Positions 16,299-23,276 of a stretch of 58,289 nucleotides of DNA are shown here, in pieces. Numbering within the stretch: the stretch's first letter is position 1; every line of letters starts with the position of its first letter. The notes beneath the pieces were generated by a model. That model was not told the DNA's origin. It did no database searches and was given only the letters and a program-made list of their open reading frames with translations. Made by a program: the position numbers and the translations under genes. The stretch covers positions 1 through 58,289 of IMG/VR virus record IMGVR_UViG_3300027513_000017; one strand, given 5' to 3'. The stretch is from a virus.

Positions 16299-16751
16299 CT
16301 ACTTCCCTTTCGGCTTGTACTGTTCAGCCAAGTCTTCAAGTTCTAAGTATGTAAGTTTGCCGTGATCCCAACTGCGTCTCTCGAGTTCGTCGAATCGCTC
16401 AAGTCCTATCCTGGCTATCAACGCCAGCTTCATCGGCTCCTTATTTTCTTCATGTAAATAATTGCAGCGTTCACAGGTTGAAAGGCAGTTATCGGAATCA
16501 TATTCAGTTGCCGGAATTGCCCGACTAAAATAATGTCCGCAAGCCGTGGCGGGCGCACCGCAGTAGCAGAACGGATCTCGCTTGCGTATCCACTTGCTGA
16601 ACGCGATGGTGATCTTTTGCTTCATCCAGGCTTCCGAATTCGGGACCACCTTCCGCACAGGGCGCAGCCGCTTCCCTGATTTCTTCAAGGCTGTACGCAC
16701 CATTGGCTTGGAAGATGGTTTGATTTGAAATGTAGAGTTTGGGTAGTTCAT
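16299..16751 (-). CDS. ninG: NinG-like (Rap) recombination nuclease
   Basis: 150 aa. After a basic N-terminus comes FSKWIRKRDPFCYCGAPA, then CGHYFSRA, a DNC..TCERCNYL knuckle and LALIARIGLERFDELE, which follow the lambda NinG order: Cys pair, GHY, C..C, LI.RIG...DE. The family is a zinc-containing, HNH-related Holliday-junction endonuclease that acts in Red-type recombination. It fits with the ERF, YqaJ and SSB genes on the other strand at 21.9-23.7 kb. Confidence 0.87.
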   Translation of the reverse strand: MNYPNSTFQIKPSSKPMVRTALKKSGKRLRPVRKVVPNSEAWMKQKITIAFSKWIRKRDPFCYCGAPATACGHYFSRAIPATEYDSDNCLSTCERCNYLHEENKEPMKLALIARIGLERFDELERRSWDHGKLTYLELEDLAEQYKPKGK

Positions 16752-16754
16752 CTC

Positions 16755-16949
16755 TTATTTGCGCTTCTTCTTTTTCTTAGCGTCACTGCGTAGCTTGTCG
16801 ATTACCTTGTCCACGAACTTCCATCGAGCATCGTCGTCGTCAACCTTTGGGCGGCGAAATGTTAGGTGCCAATCAGACTCGTAGAACACGCTGAATACAG
16901 CCTCACGGATGTCACGTTCGCGTTTGGTAAAATCGCCCACTCTTTTCAC
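16755..16949 (-). CDS. Small basic protein, 64 aa
   Basis: Starts MKRVGDFTKRERDIREAVFS and ends in a Lys-rich tail (about ten Lys or Arg residues in the last twelve). Nucleic-acid binding is plausible. It overlaps the upstream gene by 4 bp and lies 3 bases before ninG. No family recognised. Confidence 0.6.
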   Translation of the reverse strand: MKRVGDFTKRERDIREAVFSVFYESDWHLTFRRPKVDDDDARWKFVDKVIDKLRSDAKKKKKRK

Positions 16950-17254
16950 GCTGCGTTTGATTCCCTTCTCTGTAGCTTCTTCCCCTGCTCAACTGCGCGA
17001 ATAAACCACGCCGCGATGTGAGCACAGCACCCAAAGTGCGGACACGATCCGCCGTAGATGCGCCGACACGTTGCAAACATTCCTGACTTCGTTTCCTTGA
17101 TCGTTACCGTGTACTGTCCGTGCGGCTTGCTCTTGTCTTTGCGGGCGACAAAGTAGAGACCTTGATCCAGGTGCTTCACAGTAAACCTATCGGCCCGCGC
17201 TAATTGGACTGCGCGTCGATGAGTCTTACGGAAGTTGTTGTCGATCAGGATCAT
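16946..17254 (-). CDS. SWIM-like zinc-finger protein, 102 aa
   Basis: The second half has FATCRRIYGGSCPHFGCCAH followed by IAAWFIRAVEQG. The Cys...CPHFGCCAH arrangement with a helix after the His resembles the SWIM zinc finger (CxC...CxH) linked to DNA or protein binding in recombination proteins. The match is partial because the first CxC pair is not strict. Its neighbours are NinG and small basic proteins. Confidence 0.6.
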   Translation of the reverse strand: MILIDNNFRKTHRRAVQLARADRFTVKHLDQGLYFVARKDKSKPHGQYTVTIKETKSGMFATCRRIYGGSCPHFGCCAHIAAWFIRAVEQGKKLQRRESNAA

Positions 17255-17379
17255 TGTTTCTGCTTCTTGTCTCTCAAGGGTTTATAGAGACGCTTAATTT
17301 CAACGCTCAAACATGAATCACAAACCCACTCGGGCGAGTAGAGCGCGTCTACTTTCTTGTGGCACTTGGGACAGGTCAT
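17251..17379 (-). CDS. Zinc-ribbon micropeptide, 42 aa
   Basis: MTCPKCHKKVDALYSPEWVC continues with DSC and a basic helix: two CxxC knuckles 14 residues apart make a complete minimal zinc ribbon. ATGA overlap with the downstream gene and stop/start overlap with the upstream gene support translation. Confidence 0.62.
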   Translation of the reverse strand: MTCPKCHKKVDALYSPEWVCDSCLSVEIKRLYKPLRDKKQKQ

Positions 17380-17633
17380 TAGCGTTTCCAGTAACCGTCT
17401 TTCGTGAGCGAGTCCTTAGCAATGCGAACGTAGCCTTTAGCCTTGTAGCAAGTGGGCTTACTAGTCGGATTGATATGCGTATAGGGTGGTGGCAGGTCAA
17501 CAGGAATATCTAACTTGCTCTCCATCATCGCTGAGGCAAGGTTCCAGCACCGCGTTACACCGAGATTGTTATGTCCGTTATAGAAGTCGTCACGACAGCC
17601 GTGACAGTCTTTGACCGTTGCCTTGTTAGTCAT
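17379..17633 (-). CDS. Cys-containing hypothetical protein, 84 aa
   Basis: MTNKATVKDCHGCRDDFYNG, then CWNLASA, PPPYTHINPTSKPTCYKAKG. The CxxC and two later Cys suggest one zinc site. The same kind of C..C...CW.......C appears in small phage early proteins. No function known to me. Confidence 0.62.
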   Translation of the reverse strand: MTNKATVKDCHGCRDDFYNGHNNLGVTRCWNLASAMMESKLDIPVDLPPPYTHINPTSKPTCYKAKGYVRIAKDSLTKDGYWKR

Positions 17634-17638
17634 CTCTG

Positions 17639-18088
17639 CTATTCCTTTTCTGCTTGGGCCAACGCCGGATAAATAGGTTCCGATCTGGCTCCGTAGCCCT
17701 GAGCAACATTGACGCTGTTGGGGTCAATCCACATCAGCGTCTTGAAAGGTAGCAAGCAAAAGCCGTCTCCAATTCCAGCGGCGTTTAATGCGTCTTCAAG
17801 AATCTGATCGGGATGATAGTCAACCCCAATCACGCGTGCGCCGCTTGCCCACATCGGATCATCTTCGCGCCAAGAGTCACCAGAAAACCCGAGTGCGCTA
17901 CTTAACGCGGTTGCTAACTCGGTTTCAAATCGCTCCACTTGTTCGCTAGTCGGACGTTTGAGCATTGAAGCCGTCACTGTGGCGAACGCACTTTGGAAAG
18001 CATCTCCGTTGTCATGTTTCGGTGTATCGCGTAACTGATCGGCCCACCACTTTGCGGCTACCGCAATCTCTGGTTTGATTTCGTTCAT
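17639..18088 (-). CDS. Hypothetical early protein, 149 aa
   Basis: Starts MNEIKPEIAVAAKWWADQLR. KWWADQL...D is a motif I associate with a phage family of unknown function that continues with F...L...L, matched here by VERFETELATAL. The last third has a P..KTLMWIDPNSVNV segment. No catalytic motif seen. Confidence 0.65.
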   Translation of the reverse strand: MNEIKPEIAVAAKWWADQLRDTPKHDNGDAFQSAFATVTASMLKRPTSEQVERFETELATALSSALGFSGDSWREDDPMWASGARVIGVDYHPDQILEDALNAAGIGDGFCLLPFKTLMWIDPNSVNVAQGYGARSEPIYPALAQAEKE

Positions 18089-18294
18089 CGTCTCTCCCTC
18101 ACATTCTCTAACACATCGTCAAAGTTCAGTGCCGCACTCTCAAACCGTCCCATGATGTAAGCAAACCTGACCATTGTTTCTACGTCTTTACCATTGGCTA
18201 GAATGAGTCTCACAGCACGATCTTGGGGTGACTCAGCCTCGGCTAGTGAAGTGACTTGAGCAGGGCATGTTGGCTGCTGTGCTTGGTGGTTCAT
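18085..18294 (-). CDS. Hypothetical early protein, 69 aa
   Basis: ATG 18294 overlaps the upstream stop as ATGA and is preferred over an ATG 36 bases earlier. The sequence MNHQAQQPTCPAQVTSLAEA is followed by a helical region with RFAYIMGRFESAAL. The function is unknown. Confidence 0.62.
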   Translation of the reverse strand: MNHQAQQPTCPAQVTSLAEAESPQDRAVRLILANGKDVETMVRFAYIMGRFESAALNFDDVLENVRERR

Positions 18295-19049
18295 GCGAAT
18301 AACTCCTCGCTTTCTTCCTTCGTGACGCATAGAGCCATCGGGAATGGGAGCGCGTCGATTGCCGCCGACAATTCTTCATCAGGTACGCGATCAAGTAACG
18401 CTCTCGCCGCTCGCAGTACGCGCTCGAATGGTTGTGTCTCGCGGTGCTTGTCTTCCCATTGCAGATCAAAACGGGCATTCTCTTTGCATTCATCGCAAAG
18501 ATGGTTGTCTATTTCTTCGCGCAATCTTCGATACGAATACCACGCGCCCCACAGCGATTGTTCAGCACTCAGAAGTTGTGCGTCTTTAAGTTGTAGTGAT
18601 CCGACGCGGTGTTGATTTATCCGCTCTGGTAACGCCTCAGCATCAAGAATGCGTTTGGTTGCTAACGCTTGCGCGTCTCGCTGGGCATCGTCTTCGCTGG
18701 CATGTAGCATTGACTCGTTCCAGATAGTTCCTGAGCCAACGCCCGTTTCCGCACACATGTAGGTCACAGGGTTGCGAACGTCATCGGTATCTATGCGAAT
18801 ACTGCCAATAGTCAACTTCTCAACGTAAGGCTCCCAAGTTACGCGGTTAAGACTTGGTATTGATGGGCCATAAAGCGATCCGCCCGTACAGCGAGCACAT
18901 GCGTACTCCAATTCGGAGCCCGCAGGAGTGATCACCTTCCAGACTTGCGAGCCTAGACAGTCGGGACACGGGAGGCGTTCCGTTGAACTACTTTCGCGTG
19001 CCGCCCACACTGTTTGACCTTTGGTATATTTTGGTTGGGGAATATTCAT
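18291..19049 (-). CDS. Zinc-ribbon protein, 252 aa
   Basis: Residues 1-60 look like a small beta domain carrying CPDCLG...ACARCTGG, a zinc ribbon, after YTKGQTVWAA. A central segment ends in HASEDDAQRDAQAL. A long helical region follows with a second knuckle, LCDECKENA (about residue 193). The arrangement suggests a metal-binding scaffold protein. No enzyme motif seen. Largest protein of the leftward operon. Confidence 0.68.
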   Translation of the reverse strand: MNIPQPKYTKGQTVWAARESSSTERLPCPDCLGSQVWKVITPAGSELEYACARCTGGSLYGPSIPSLNRVTWEPYVEKLTIGSIRIDTDDVRNPVTYMCAETGVGSGTIWNESMLHASEDDAQRDAQALATKRILDAEALPERINQHRVGSLQLKDAQLLSAEQSLWGAWYSYRRLREEIDNHLCDECKENARFDLQWEDKHRETQPFERVLRAARALLDRVPDEELSAAIDALPFPMALCVTKEESEELFA

Positions 19050-19348
19050 ACAACCTCCATCAACATTCGTTCTCTTTTATTCCGCTCGCACGGCTCTGAA
19101 TAACAGTCTTCAACCTCTGCTCTTGAATAGCGCGGCTCACGATCATATTGTCGCTTCCAGTAAGCAGCGGTAGCAGAATATTCCGCCTCGCAGGGATTAC
19201 AGCGATCGCCGTCTTCCGCAACCCGGTTCTGACAATCTGTGTACTCCCAGTTGGCGCACCTGTAACTGTCTTCCTCAATCGCATTACGTTCGCTTTCGAC
19301 TTCTGCAAGCGATCTCAACTGTGCGTGGTGTATCGGTAGTTGGTTCAT
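19046..19348 (-). CDS. Cys-rich hypothetical protein, 100 aa
   Basis: ATG 19348 overlaps the upstream TGA. The protein starts MNQLPIHHAQLRSLAEVESE and carries CANWEYTDCQNRV, CNPCEAEY and CYSEPCERN, giving six Cys. One or two zinc sites are likely; function unknown. Confidence 0.62.
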   Translation of the reverse strand: MNQLPIHHAQLRSLAEVESERNAIEEDSYRCANWEYTDCQNRVAEDGDRCNPCEAEYSATAAYWKRQYDREPRYSRAEVEDCYSEPCERNKRERMLMEVV

Positions 19349-19509
19349 GCACACCTCCCGCAAACATAGATCGTCGAGTAATAGCCGACGTTCGGATCAG
19401 AGTCATCAACTGCCCACGTGTTTACGTCTCTCGCTCCGCAGTTCGGGCAGTCGTGGTCTTCCGTCTCTTCGTCCGTCTCTTCAACTTCTGGTTCGTAGGT
19501 GGTTGTCAT
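19345..19509 (-). CDS. Zinc-ribbon protein, 54 aa
   Basis: An acidic N-terminus (MTTTYEPEVEETDEETEDHD) is followed by CPNCGARDVNTW and, 24 residues later, VCGRCA at the very end. The two CxxC pairs make a ribbon. Four-base overlaps with both neighbours support it as a real gene. Confidence 0.65.
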   Translation of the reverse strand: MTTTYEPEVEETDEETEDHDCPNCGARDVNTWAVDDSDPNVGYYSTIYVCGRCA

Positions 19510-19745
19510 ACGACCTCCTGGTATTCATGTGCGGGCAGCCCGATCTCCGTGAGTCCATACTTCTCAACACCTGCGGCCTCAGCGGTCGGGTATTGCATGG
19601 CCCACTTCTGCCCGAAGTAGCGAACCATTGTTTCGCGGGACGTGTTCACGTCTCCGTCGATGGATACGTACTTACCCGCTAACCGCTCACCCGTTACCGG
19701 ATGCGTCTGCCCAAAACCAAATGTAAATATCCACGTGCTTGTCAT
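19506..19745 (-). CDS. Conserved-type small phage protein, 79 aa; first gene of the leftward operon
   Basis: MTSTWIFTFGFGQTHPVTGE matches a small family widespread in phage and plasmid early operons, with WIFTFGFGQ, then SRE.M...FG.KWA.QY and G...Y.L.E. Its biochemical role is not known. CGGAGAG lies 8 bases upstream of ATG 19745. The promoter and operator at 19791-19820 would give a leader of about 40 nt. Confidence 0.72.
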   Translation of the reverse strand: MTSTWIFTFGFGQTHPVTGERLAGKYVSIDGDVNTSRETMVRYFGQKWAMQYPTAEAAGVEKYGLTEIGLPAHEYQEVV

Positions 19746-19790
19746 TTTGTTTCGCTCTCCGTTTCGTCCGCGTTGCTGTCAACGGAGCCT

Positions 19791-19820
19791 ATCTTAGCTT
19801 AAGAACCTTAAGGTTGTACA
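19791..19820 (-). promoter_or_regulatory. Leftward early promoter with operator copy 1
   Basis: On the minus strand a -10 TAAGAT (19791-19796) is preceded by the 17-bp sequence GCTTAAGAACCTTAAGG (19797-19813, plus-strand reading) and a -35-like TGTACA (19815-19820). The operator is two CTTAAG palindromes three bases apart and fills the promoter spacer. The same layout recurs at 20610-20637 and 20647-20676. A bound repressor would block the promoter. Confidence 0.6.
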
Positions 19821-19861
19821 GAACTATTTGAACTATTAAGGAATTATTTTTAGACAACAAG

Positions 19862-19887
19862 AAAACCCGCCAATTTCAGCGGGTTTT
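19862..19887 (-). terminator. Terminator after the S24 gene
   Basis: AAAACCCGC (19862-19870) and GCGGGTTTT (19879-19887) form a perfect 9-bp stem with an 8-nt loop. The T-rich flanks fit termination of leftward transcription leaving the S24 gene at 19909, just before the leftward operon promoter. The hairpin is nearly symmetrical and could also act on the other strand. Confidence 0.75.
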
Positions 19888-19908
19888 AGCGGTGGGGGTG
19901 GCTTGTCT

Positions 19909-20328
19909 TTACAGTTTGTGGATGGAGTATTTGACGATTCCCCACACGGAAAAGTCTTCATGTTTGGGCGGTGGGTAGGAACTATTAGCCGGAACCAGCC
20001 ACAGAGAACCGCTACAGCAACGGAAGCGTTTCACGGTGAATTGTCCGGCTATCTGAGCAATTACCACGTCCCCGTTCTTAGGTTCAATGTCGCGCTCAAC
20101 GACTAGCAGATCGCCTGGATTGATTCCGGCGTCAATCATGCTCTCACCTTCCACGCGAACCAAGAACGACTTTTCGGGGTGCGGGGTTAAGTGTTCGGAG
20201 AGGTCGATACGGTCTTCAACGTAGTCCTCTGCCGGTGCGGGCGGGCCTGCCGATATTTTCATAGCAAACAATCTTAAACGGATTCGGGGCTTGTCGTCGT
20301 GGGAGTCAACGACGCGGGATACTATCAT
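19909..20328 (-). CDS. UmuD-like S24 self-cleaving protein without DNA-binding domain
   Basis: 139 aa. ISAGPPAPAEDYVEDRIDL matches the N-terminal arm of UmuD, with an Ala-Gly pair at the usual self-cleavage site. VEGESMIDAGINPGDLL holds the catalytic Ser and GQFTVKRF the catalytic Lys. All elements for RecA-stimulated self-cleavage are present. No helix-turn-helix precedes it and no umuC gene is in the genome. Its ATG overlaps the stop of the RHH gene at 20325-20588, so the two are translationally coupled. I infer a regulatory or SOS-sensing partner of that RHH protein; a mutagenesis role with host UmuC is the alternative. Confidence 0.85.
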   Translation of the reverse strand: MIVSRVVDSHDDKPRIRLRLFAMKISAGPPAPAEDYVEDRIDLSEHLTPHPEKSFLVRVEGESMIDAGINPGDLLVVERDIEPKNGDVVIAQIAGQFTVKRFRCCSGSLWLVPANSSYPPPKHEDFSVWGIVKYSIHKL

Positions 20329-20588
20329 TGCTTTAACTTCTTACGGCGAACCTCTTCTGTTGTTGCTTTGAACACGTCCAGTTTGTTGTCCTTAGTCTTC
20401 GGACGGAGTAGCCCATCACGGCGGAACAACTCCAGTCCGCGCTCTAGCAGCGCACCCGCCACAAAGCTCATTGAGCGTTGATCGCGTTCGGCTATCTGCT
20501 CCAGTTCGGCCTTGATCGAGCTGGGAATCATCACGCCAACCATCGCGTCGCGTTTGGTTTTCTGCATAGCGGGAATGGCTTTTAACAT
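20325..20588 (-). CDS. Ribbon-helix-helix repressor candidate, 87 aa
   Basis: MVGVMIPSSIKAELEQIAER followed by SMSFVAGALLERGLELF is a ribbon-helix-helix (CopG/Arc-like) fold: beta strand, helix, turn and helix (residues about 16-55). A basic C-terminal tail ends KKLKQ. AAGG lies just before ATG 20588. The gene is divergent from the rightward RHH gene across a 98-bp region holding two operator copies, so autoregulation and control of both early promoters is the simplest inference. Confidence 0.78.
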   Translation of the reverse strand: MLKAIPAMQKTKRDAMVGVMIPSSIKAELEQIAERDQRSMSFVAGALLERGLELFRRDGLLRPKTKDNKLDVFKATTEEVRRKKLKQ

Positions 20589-20609
20589 CCTAAACCTTCA
20601 CTTTCTACC

Positions 20610-20637
20610 TTTATATGCTTAAGAATCTTCAGGACAA
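20610..20637 (-). promoter_or_regulatory. Promoter of the RHH/S24 pair with operator copy 2
   Basis: On the minus strand TTGTCC (20632-20637), a 16-bp spacer and TATAAA (20610-20615) form a promoter. The operator variant GCTTAAGAATCTTCAGG (20617-20633, plus-strand reading) overlaps the spacer. It differs from copy 1 at two bases, so binding may be weaker, as expected for an autoregulated gene. Confidence 0.6.
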
Positions 20638-20646
20638 AGAAAGTTG

Positions 20647-20676
20647 TAGACAAGATTAAGAACCTTAAGGTATAAG
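20647..20676 (+). promoter_or_regulatory. Rightward early promoter with operator copy 3
   Basis: TAGACA (20647-20652), an 18-bp spacer and TATAAG (20671-20676) precede ATG 20687 by 10 bases. The spacer contains GATTAAGAACCTTAAGG (20654-20670). The mRNA leader would be very short, a few bases at most, and no Shine-Dalgarno is evident. Confidence 0.6.
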
Positions 20677-20686
20677 TAATGCCGCA

Positions 20687-20884
20687 ATGGGCACACGAAC
20701 AAAAGATCAAACTCAAAGATTGCAGTTAGTCGCTGGTTTTGTCCCGCCTCCGGTGAAGGATTTCATTAAAGAAATCGCTGAGAAGGATGGCCGAACAGAG
20801 TCTCAAGTAGTGCGGCGATTGCTGGAACAATCTCCAGATGTTAAAGCCGAACTGCGGCGCGTTAAAAAGGTTCAAGCGGCTTAA
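20687..20884 (+). CDS. Ribbon-helix-helix protein, 65 aa
   Basis: LQLVAGFVPPPVKDFIKEIA followed by GRTESQVVRRLLEQ gives the strand-helix-helix order of RHH proteins. It is a counterpart of the divergent RHH gene, although the two sequences differ. As first gene of the rightward operon, read from an operator-covered promoter, it may be the antagonist of the leftward RHH (a Cro-like role). That is inference. Confidence 0.7.
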   Translation: MGTRTKDQTQRLQLVAGFVPPPVKDFIKEIAEKDGRTESQVVRRLLEQSPDVKAELRRVKKVQAA

Positions 20885-20924
20885 TCGCCCTTGATTGGTA
20901 ATTTTTGGATTGAAGGGATTCAAA

Positions 20925-21383
20925 ATGTTTCCAGTCTCTGAACTGCCAAAACTGTCAGTCGCTAACCGACATCAATTACCAAACTGCATCGCGGTTTACT
21001 TCGTGCTGTCACCTGAAGGCAACGTGCTTTATGTAGGGCAAACAACCTCTCTGTCATATCGCTGGCGGTATCGACAACACCACGTAATTACAAAGGTTTC
21101 CGATAGTGACCAGATCGCATGGATGGAAGTCGAAGCGGATTCCGCAAAAGCTAAAGAGTCTGAATTTATCCGCATGTTTCGGCCTCCGCTGAACGGGCAG
21201 ATTGGCGACAAGACGGCGCGACTTCCAGACGTTCGATTGACCAGCAGCGAGCTGCGCCAATTGCTGAGAGATGCGGAAATCGTTGGTGAAACTCCGTCTG
21301 ATTTCATTCGCAAGGCTCTTGAGGAGAAGGTCAACAGATTAGCCAGTCGGTGTCCCGAACTTGTTAGAGATGCGGCGAACTAG
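20925..21383 (+). CDS. GIY-YIG nuclease domain fused to a ribbon-helix-helix domain
   Basis: 152 aa from ATG 20925, which has GAAGGG 9 bases upstream. Residues about 18-90 carry the GIY-YIG core in variant form: IAVYFVLSPEGNVLYVGQT, then SYRWRYRQHH with the conserved Arg, and KESEFIRMFRPPLN with the catalytic Glu and terminal Asn. The C-terminal 50 residues (VRLTSSELRQLLRDA, ETPSDFIRKALEEK) look like an RHH DNA-binding domain. A site-directed nicking or regulatory protein is inferred. The active site looks intact. Confidence 0.75.
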   Translation: MFPVSELPKLSVANRHQLPNCIAVYFVLSPEGNVLYVGQTTSLSYRWRYRQHHVITKVSDSDQIAWMEVEADSAKAKESEFIRMFRPPLNGQIGDKTARLPDVRLTSSELRQLLRDAEIVGETPSDFIRKALEEKVNRLASRCPELVRDAAN

Positions 21384-21557
21384 GCGGGTGTCCAGATTTC
21401 CGTCTCCGCACTAGACGAAAGGCCCGAACCGAATGGACGGCATCTTGGGCCAACTTTTGAAAAATGCAAGTTGTGATTATCTAACGAAAGAATGTGGGAG
21501 CGAGTCTTTGATCGGGGCAAACGATGATTGAAGGCTCGCCCTAAAGGAGAACTAATC
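21384..21557 (+). other. Non-coding leader with short inverted repeats
   Basis: No gene is seen in this 174-base gap. GGCCC (21421-21425) can pair with GGGCC (21447-21451), and GCGAG with CTCGC lies just upstream of the Shine-Dalgarno AAAGGAG of the next gene. A structured 5' leader or weak terminator is possible. Confidence 0.35.
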
Positions 21558-21779
21558 ATGGGTGTCCTACTCGGAGACGACCCAAAACTTTACAAAGCGC
21601 GAGAGAGTTACCGGCCTAGTCAGTGGTCTTTAAGACCTGAAGATCGGGAACGGATGAAACGCTGGTCAGAGAAGGACTACGAGCCACAGCCTGACCCTAA
21701 AGGCGGGATGCTGATTGTTGGGCTGACGCTGATGTTCGTGGCTGTACTTGGACTTTATCTGCTAGTGAGGGCGATGTGA
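21558..21779 (+). CDS. Small tail-anchored membrane protein, 73 aa
   Basis: ATG 21558 has AAAGGAGAA 8 bases upstream. A charged N-terminal half (residues 1-48) is followed by one hydrophobic helix (MLIVGLTLMFVAVLGLYLLV) near the C-terminus. Its stop overlaps the GTG of the next micropeptide. Function unknown. Confidence 0.68.
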   Translation: MGVLLGDDPKLYKARESYRPSQWSLRPEDRERMKRWSEKDYEPQPDPKGGMLIVGLTLMFVAVLGLYLLVRAM

Positions 21780-21868
21780 ACAACGGCAAGCGTGAGGACT
21801 TAGTAGGTCTACTAATAGTCGTAATCGCTATCGGGATCATGTGGTGTTTATTCGCTTTAGCGCACTGA
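21776..21868 (+). CDS. Membrane micropeptide, 30 aa
   Basis: GTG 21776 overlaps the previous TGA. The peptide MNNGKREDLVGLLIVVIAIG continues IMWCLFALAH, a single hydrophobic helix with a charged N-terminus. The coupling and sequence character support a real gene; the role is unknown. Confidence 0.5.
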   Translation: MNNGKREDLVGLLIVVIAIGIMWCLFALAH

Positions 21869-21912
21869 GTAGTTAAACCTAAACCTAATTTGACACTTAA
21901 AGGAGAAGCCTA

Positions 21913-22647
21913 ATGAGCACGAAACAGCAAGCGTTACAAACCACGTCACCTCAGCTTCCATCGGATTTAGCGGCGTATGCCAGGATCATTAGTGATGCCG
22001 CTTCCAATCCTGATGTCGATGTAAACAAGCTGGAAAAGCTCCTCGATATGCAGGAGCGGATACTAACCCGAAATGCGGAAATGGCTTTCAATGCCGCGAT
22101 GACGAAAGCACAAAGTGAAGTCAAGCGCATAGCTGCTGATGCTTCCAATCCGCAGACCCGAAGCCGCTACGCTTCTTATGCGGCTCTCGACCGAGTTCTT
22201 CGACCTGTATACACCGAGAACGGATTTGCTCTCAGCTTCAATACCGGCGATTCACCGCCTGACTACGTGCGCGTTGTTTGTGACGTGTCACACGCGGGCG
22301 GCTTTAGTCGGCAGTACCAGATTGATATGCCCGCCGACGGTAAAGGAGCAAAGGGCGGCGACGTAATGACCAAGACCCACGCGGTGGGCGCTGGAATGTC
22401 CTATGGAATGCGCTACTTGTTGAAGATGGTGTTTAACGTTGCTGTGGGAGAAGACGACGTTGACGGAAACGAAACGCAACCACTCATCACCGAGAAGCAG
22501 GCGGCTGACCTCAAGGCGTTAGCGGAAGAAGTGAAAGCTGACATTCCAAAATTCTGCGCGTATTTCAAAGTAGAAAAGCTGGCTGATATTCCGGCTGGAA
22601 AATATATCAGTGCGGTGACTGCGCTACAGAGAAAGAGAGAGAAGTAA
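21913..22647 (+). CDS. erf: ERF-family single-strand annealing recombinase
   Basis: 244 aa with GGAGAAG before ATG 21913. Residues about 45-185 follow the ERF superfamily: MAFNAAMTKAQSEVKRI, then YASYAALDRVLRPVYTENGF, and a GAGMSYGMRYLLKMVFNVAV motif with DD after it. The C-terminal 50 residues are a variable helical tail. ERF proteins anneal complementary single strands during phage recombination and replication. It is directly followed by the YqaJ exonuclease that would make its substrate. Confidence 0.92.
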   Translation: MSTKQQALQTTSPQLPSDLAAYARIISDAASNPDVDVNKLEKLLDMQERILTRNAEMAFNAAMTKAQSEVKRIAADASNPQTRSRYASYAALDRVLRPVYTENGFALSFNTGDSPPDYVRVVCDVSHAGGFSRQYQIDMPADGKGAKGGDVMTKTHAVGAGMSYGMRYLLKMVFNVAVGEDDVDGNETQPLITEKQAADLKALAEEVKADIPKFCAYFKVEKLADIPAGKYISAVTALQRKREK

Positions 22648-23276
22648 TGGAGCAACGATCTGCGGAATGGTACGCGGCACGGTGCGGCAACGTAACGGCT
22701 TCTCGAATCTCTGATGTTATCGCTCGCACAAAAACAGGTTGGGGCGCGTCCAGGCACAATTACATGGCCCAACTCGTTACCGAAAGGCTGACGGGCGCTC
22801 CCAGTGAGGGCTACGTCAGCAAGCCGATGCAGTGGGGCATAGATACCGAGCCTGAGGCGCGAGCGGCTTACGAGTTTTACGCAGGGGTAACGGTTGATGA
22901 AGTTGGATTTATCGTGCATCCGCGACTCGCTCAGTGTGGCGCATCGCCGGACGGTCATGTTGGCGCAGAAGGTTCCACGGAGATGAAATGCCCCAACACC
23001 GCGACACATATCGAACTTCTACTCTCAGGGATTATCGACAGTAACTACCTGAATCAAATGCAATTCCAAATGGCCTGTAGTGGGCGTAAGTGGTGTGACT
23101 TTGTTTCTTACGATCCACGAATGCCAGAAGAGTTGAAGTTATTCGTTCGCAGGGTCTATCGAGACGATAACTGCATAACCAAACTTGAAGACGCTGCCGT
23201 GGAATTTCTCGAGGAAGTAGATACGAAGGTTAAGCAGTTACTCAACTTGAAACTGTCACTACCGGAGGCCGCATGA
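22647..23276 (+). CDS. YqaJ-type (lambda-exo-like) 5'-3' exonuclease
   Basis: 209 aa. It opens EQRSAEWYAARCGNVTASRI, the standard start of the YqaJ/lambda-exonuclease family. GIDTEPEARAAYEFYAGV, CGASPDGHVG, TEMKCPNTATH and QMQFQMACSGRKWCDFVSY supply the PD-(D/E)XK residues (Asp in SPDG, Glu and Lys in EMKC). It degrades one strand of linear DNA to feed the ERF annealing protein. Start and stop overlap the neighbouring genes. Confidence 0.93.
   Translation: MEQRSAEWYAARCGNVTASRISDVIARTKTGWGASRHNYMAQLVTERLTGAPSEGYVSKPMQWGIDTEPEARAAYEFYAGVTVDEVGFIVHPRLAQCGASPDGHVGAEGSTEMKCPNTATHIELLLSGIIDSNYLNQMQFQMACSGRKWCDFVSYDPRMPEELKLFVRRVYRDDNCITKLEDAAVEFLEEVDTKVKQLLNLKLSLPEAA

Noticed and set aside
20325-21383. 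A toxin-antitoxin module built on the RHH proteins
   Set aside because: RHH proteins often serve as antitoxins, but the partners here are a UmuD-like protease and a GIY-YIG protein, not a known toxin fold. A regulatory switch fits the operators better.
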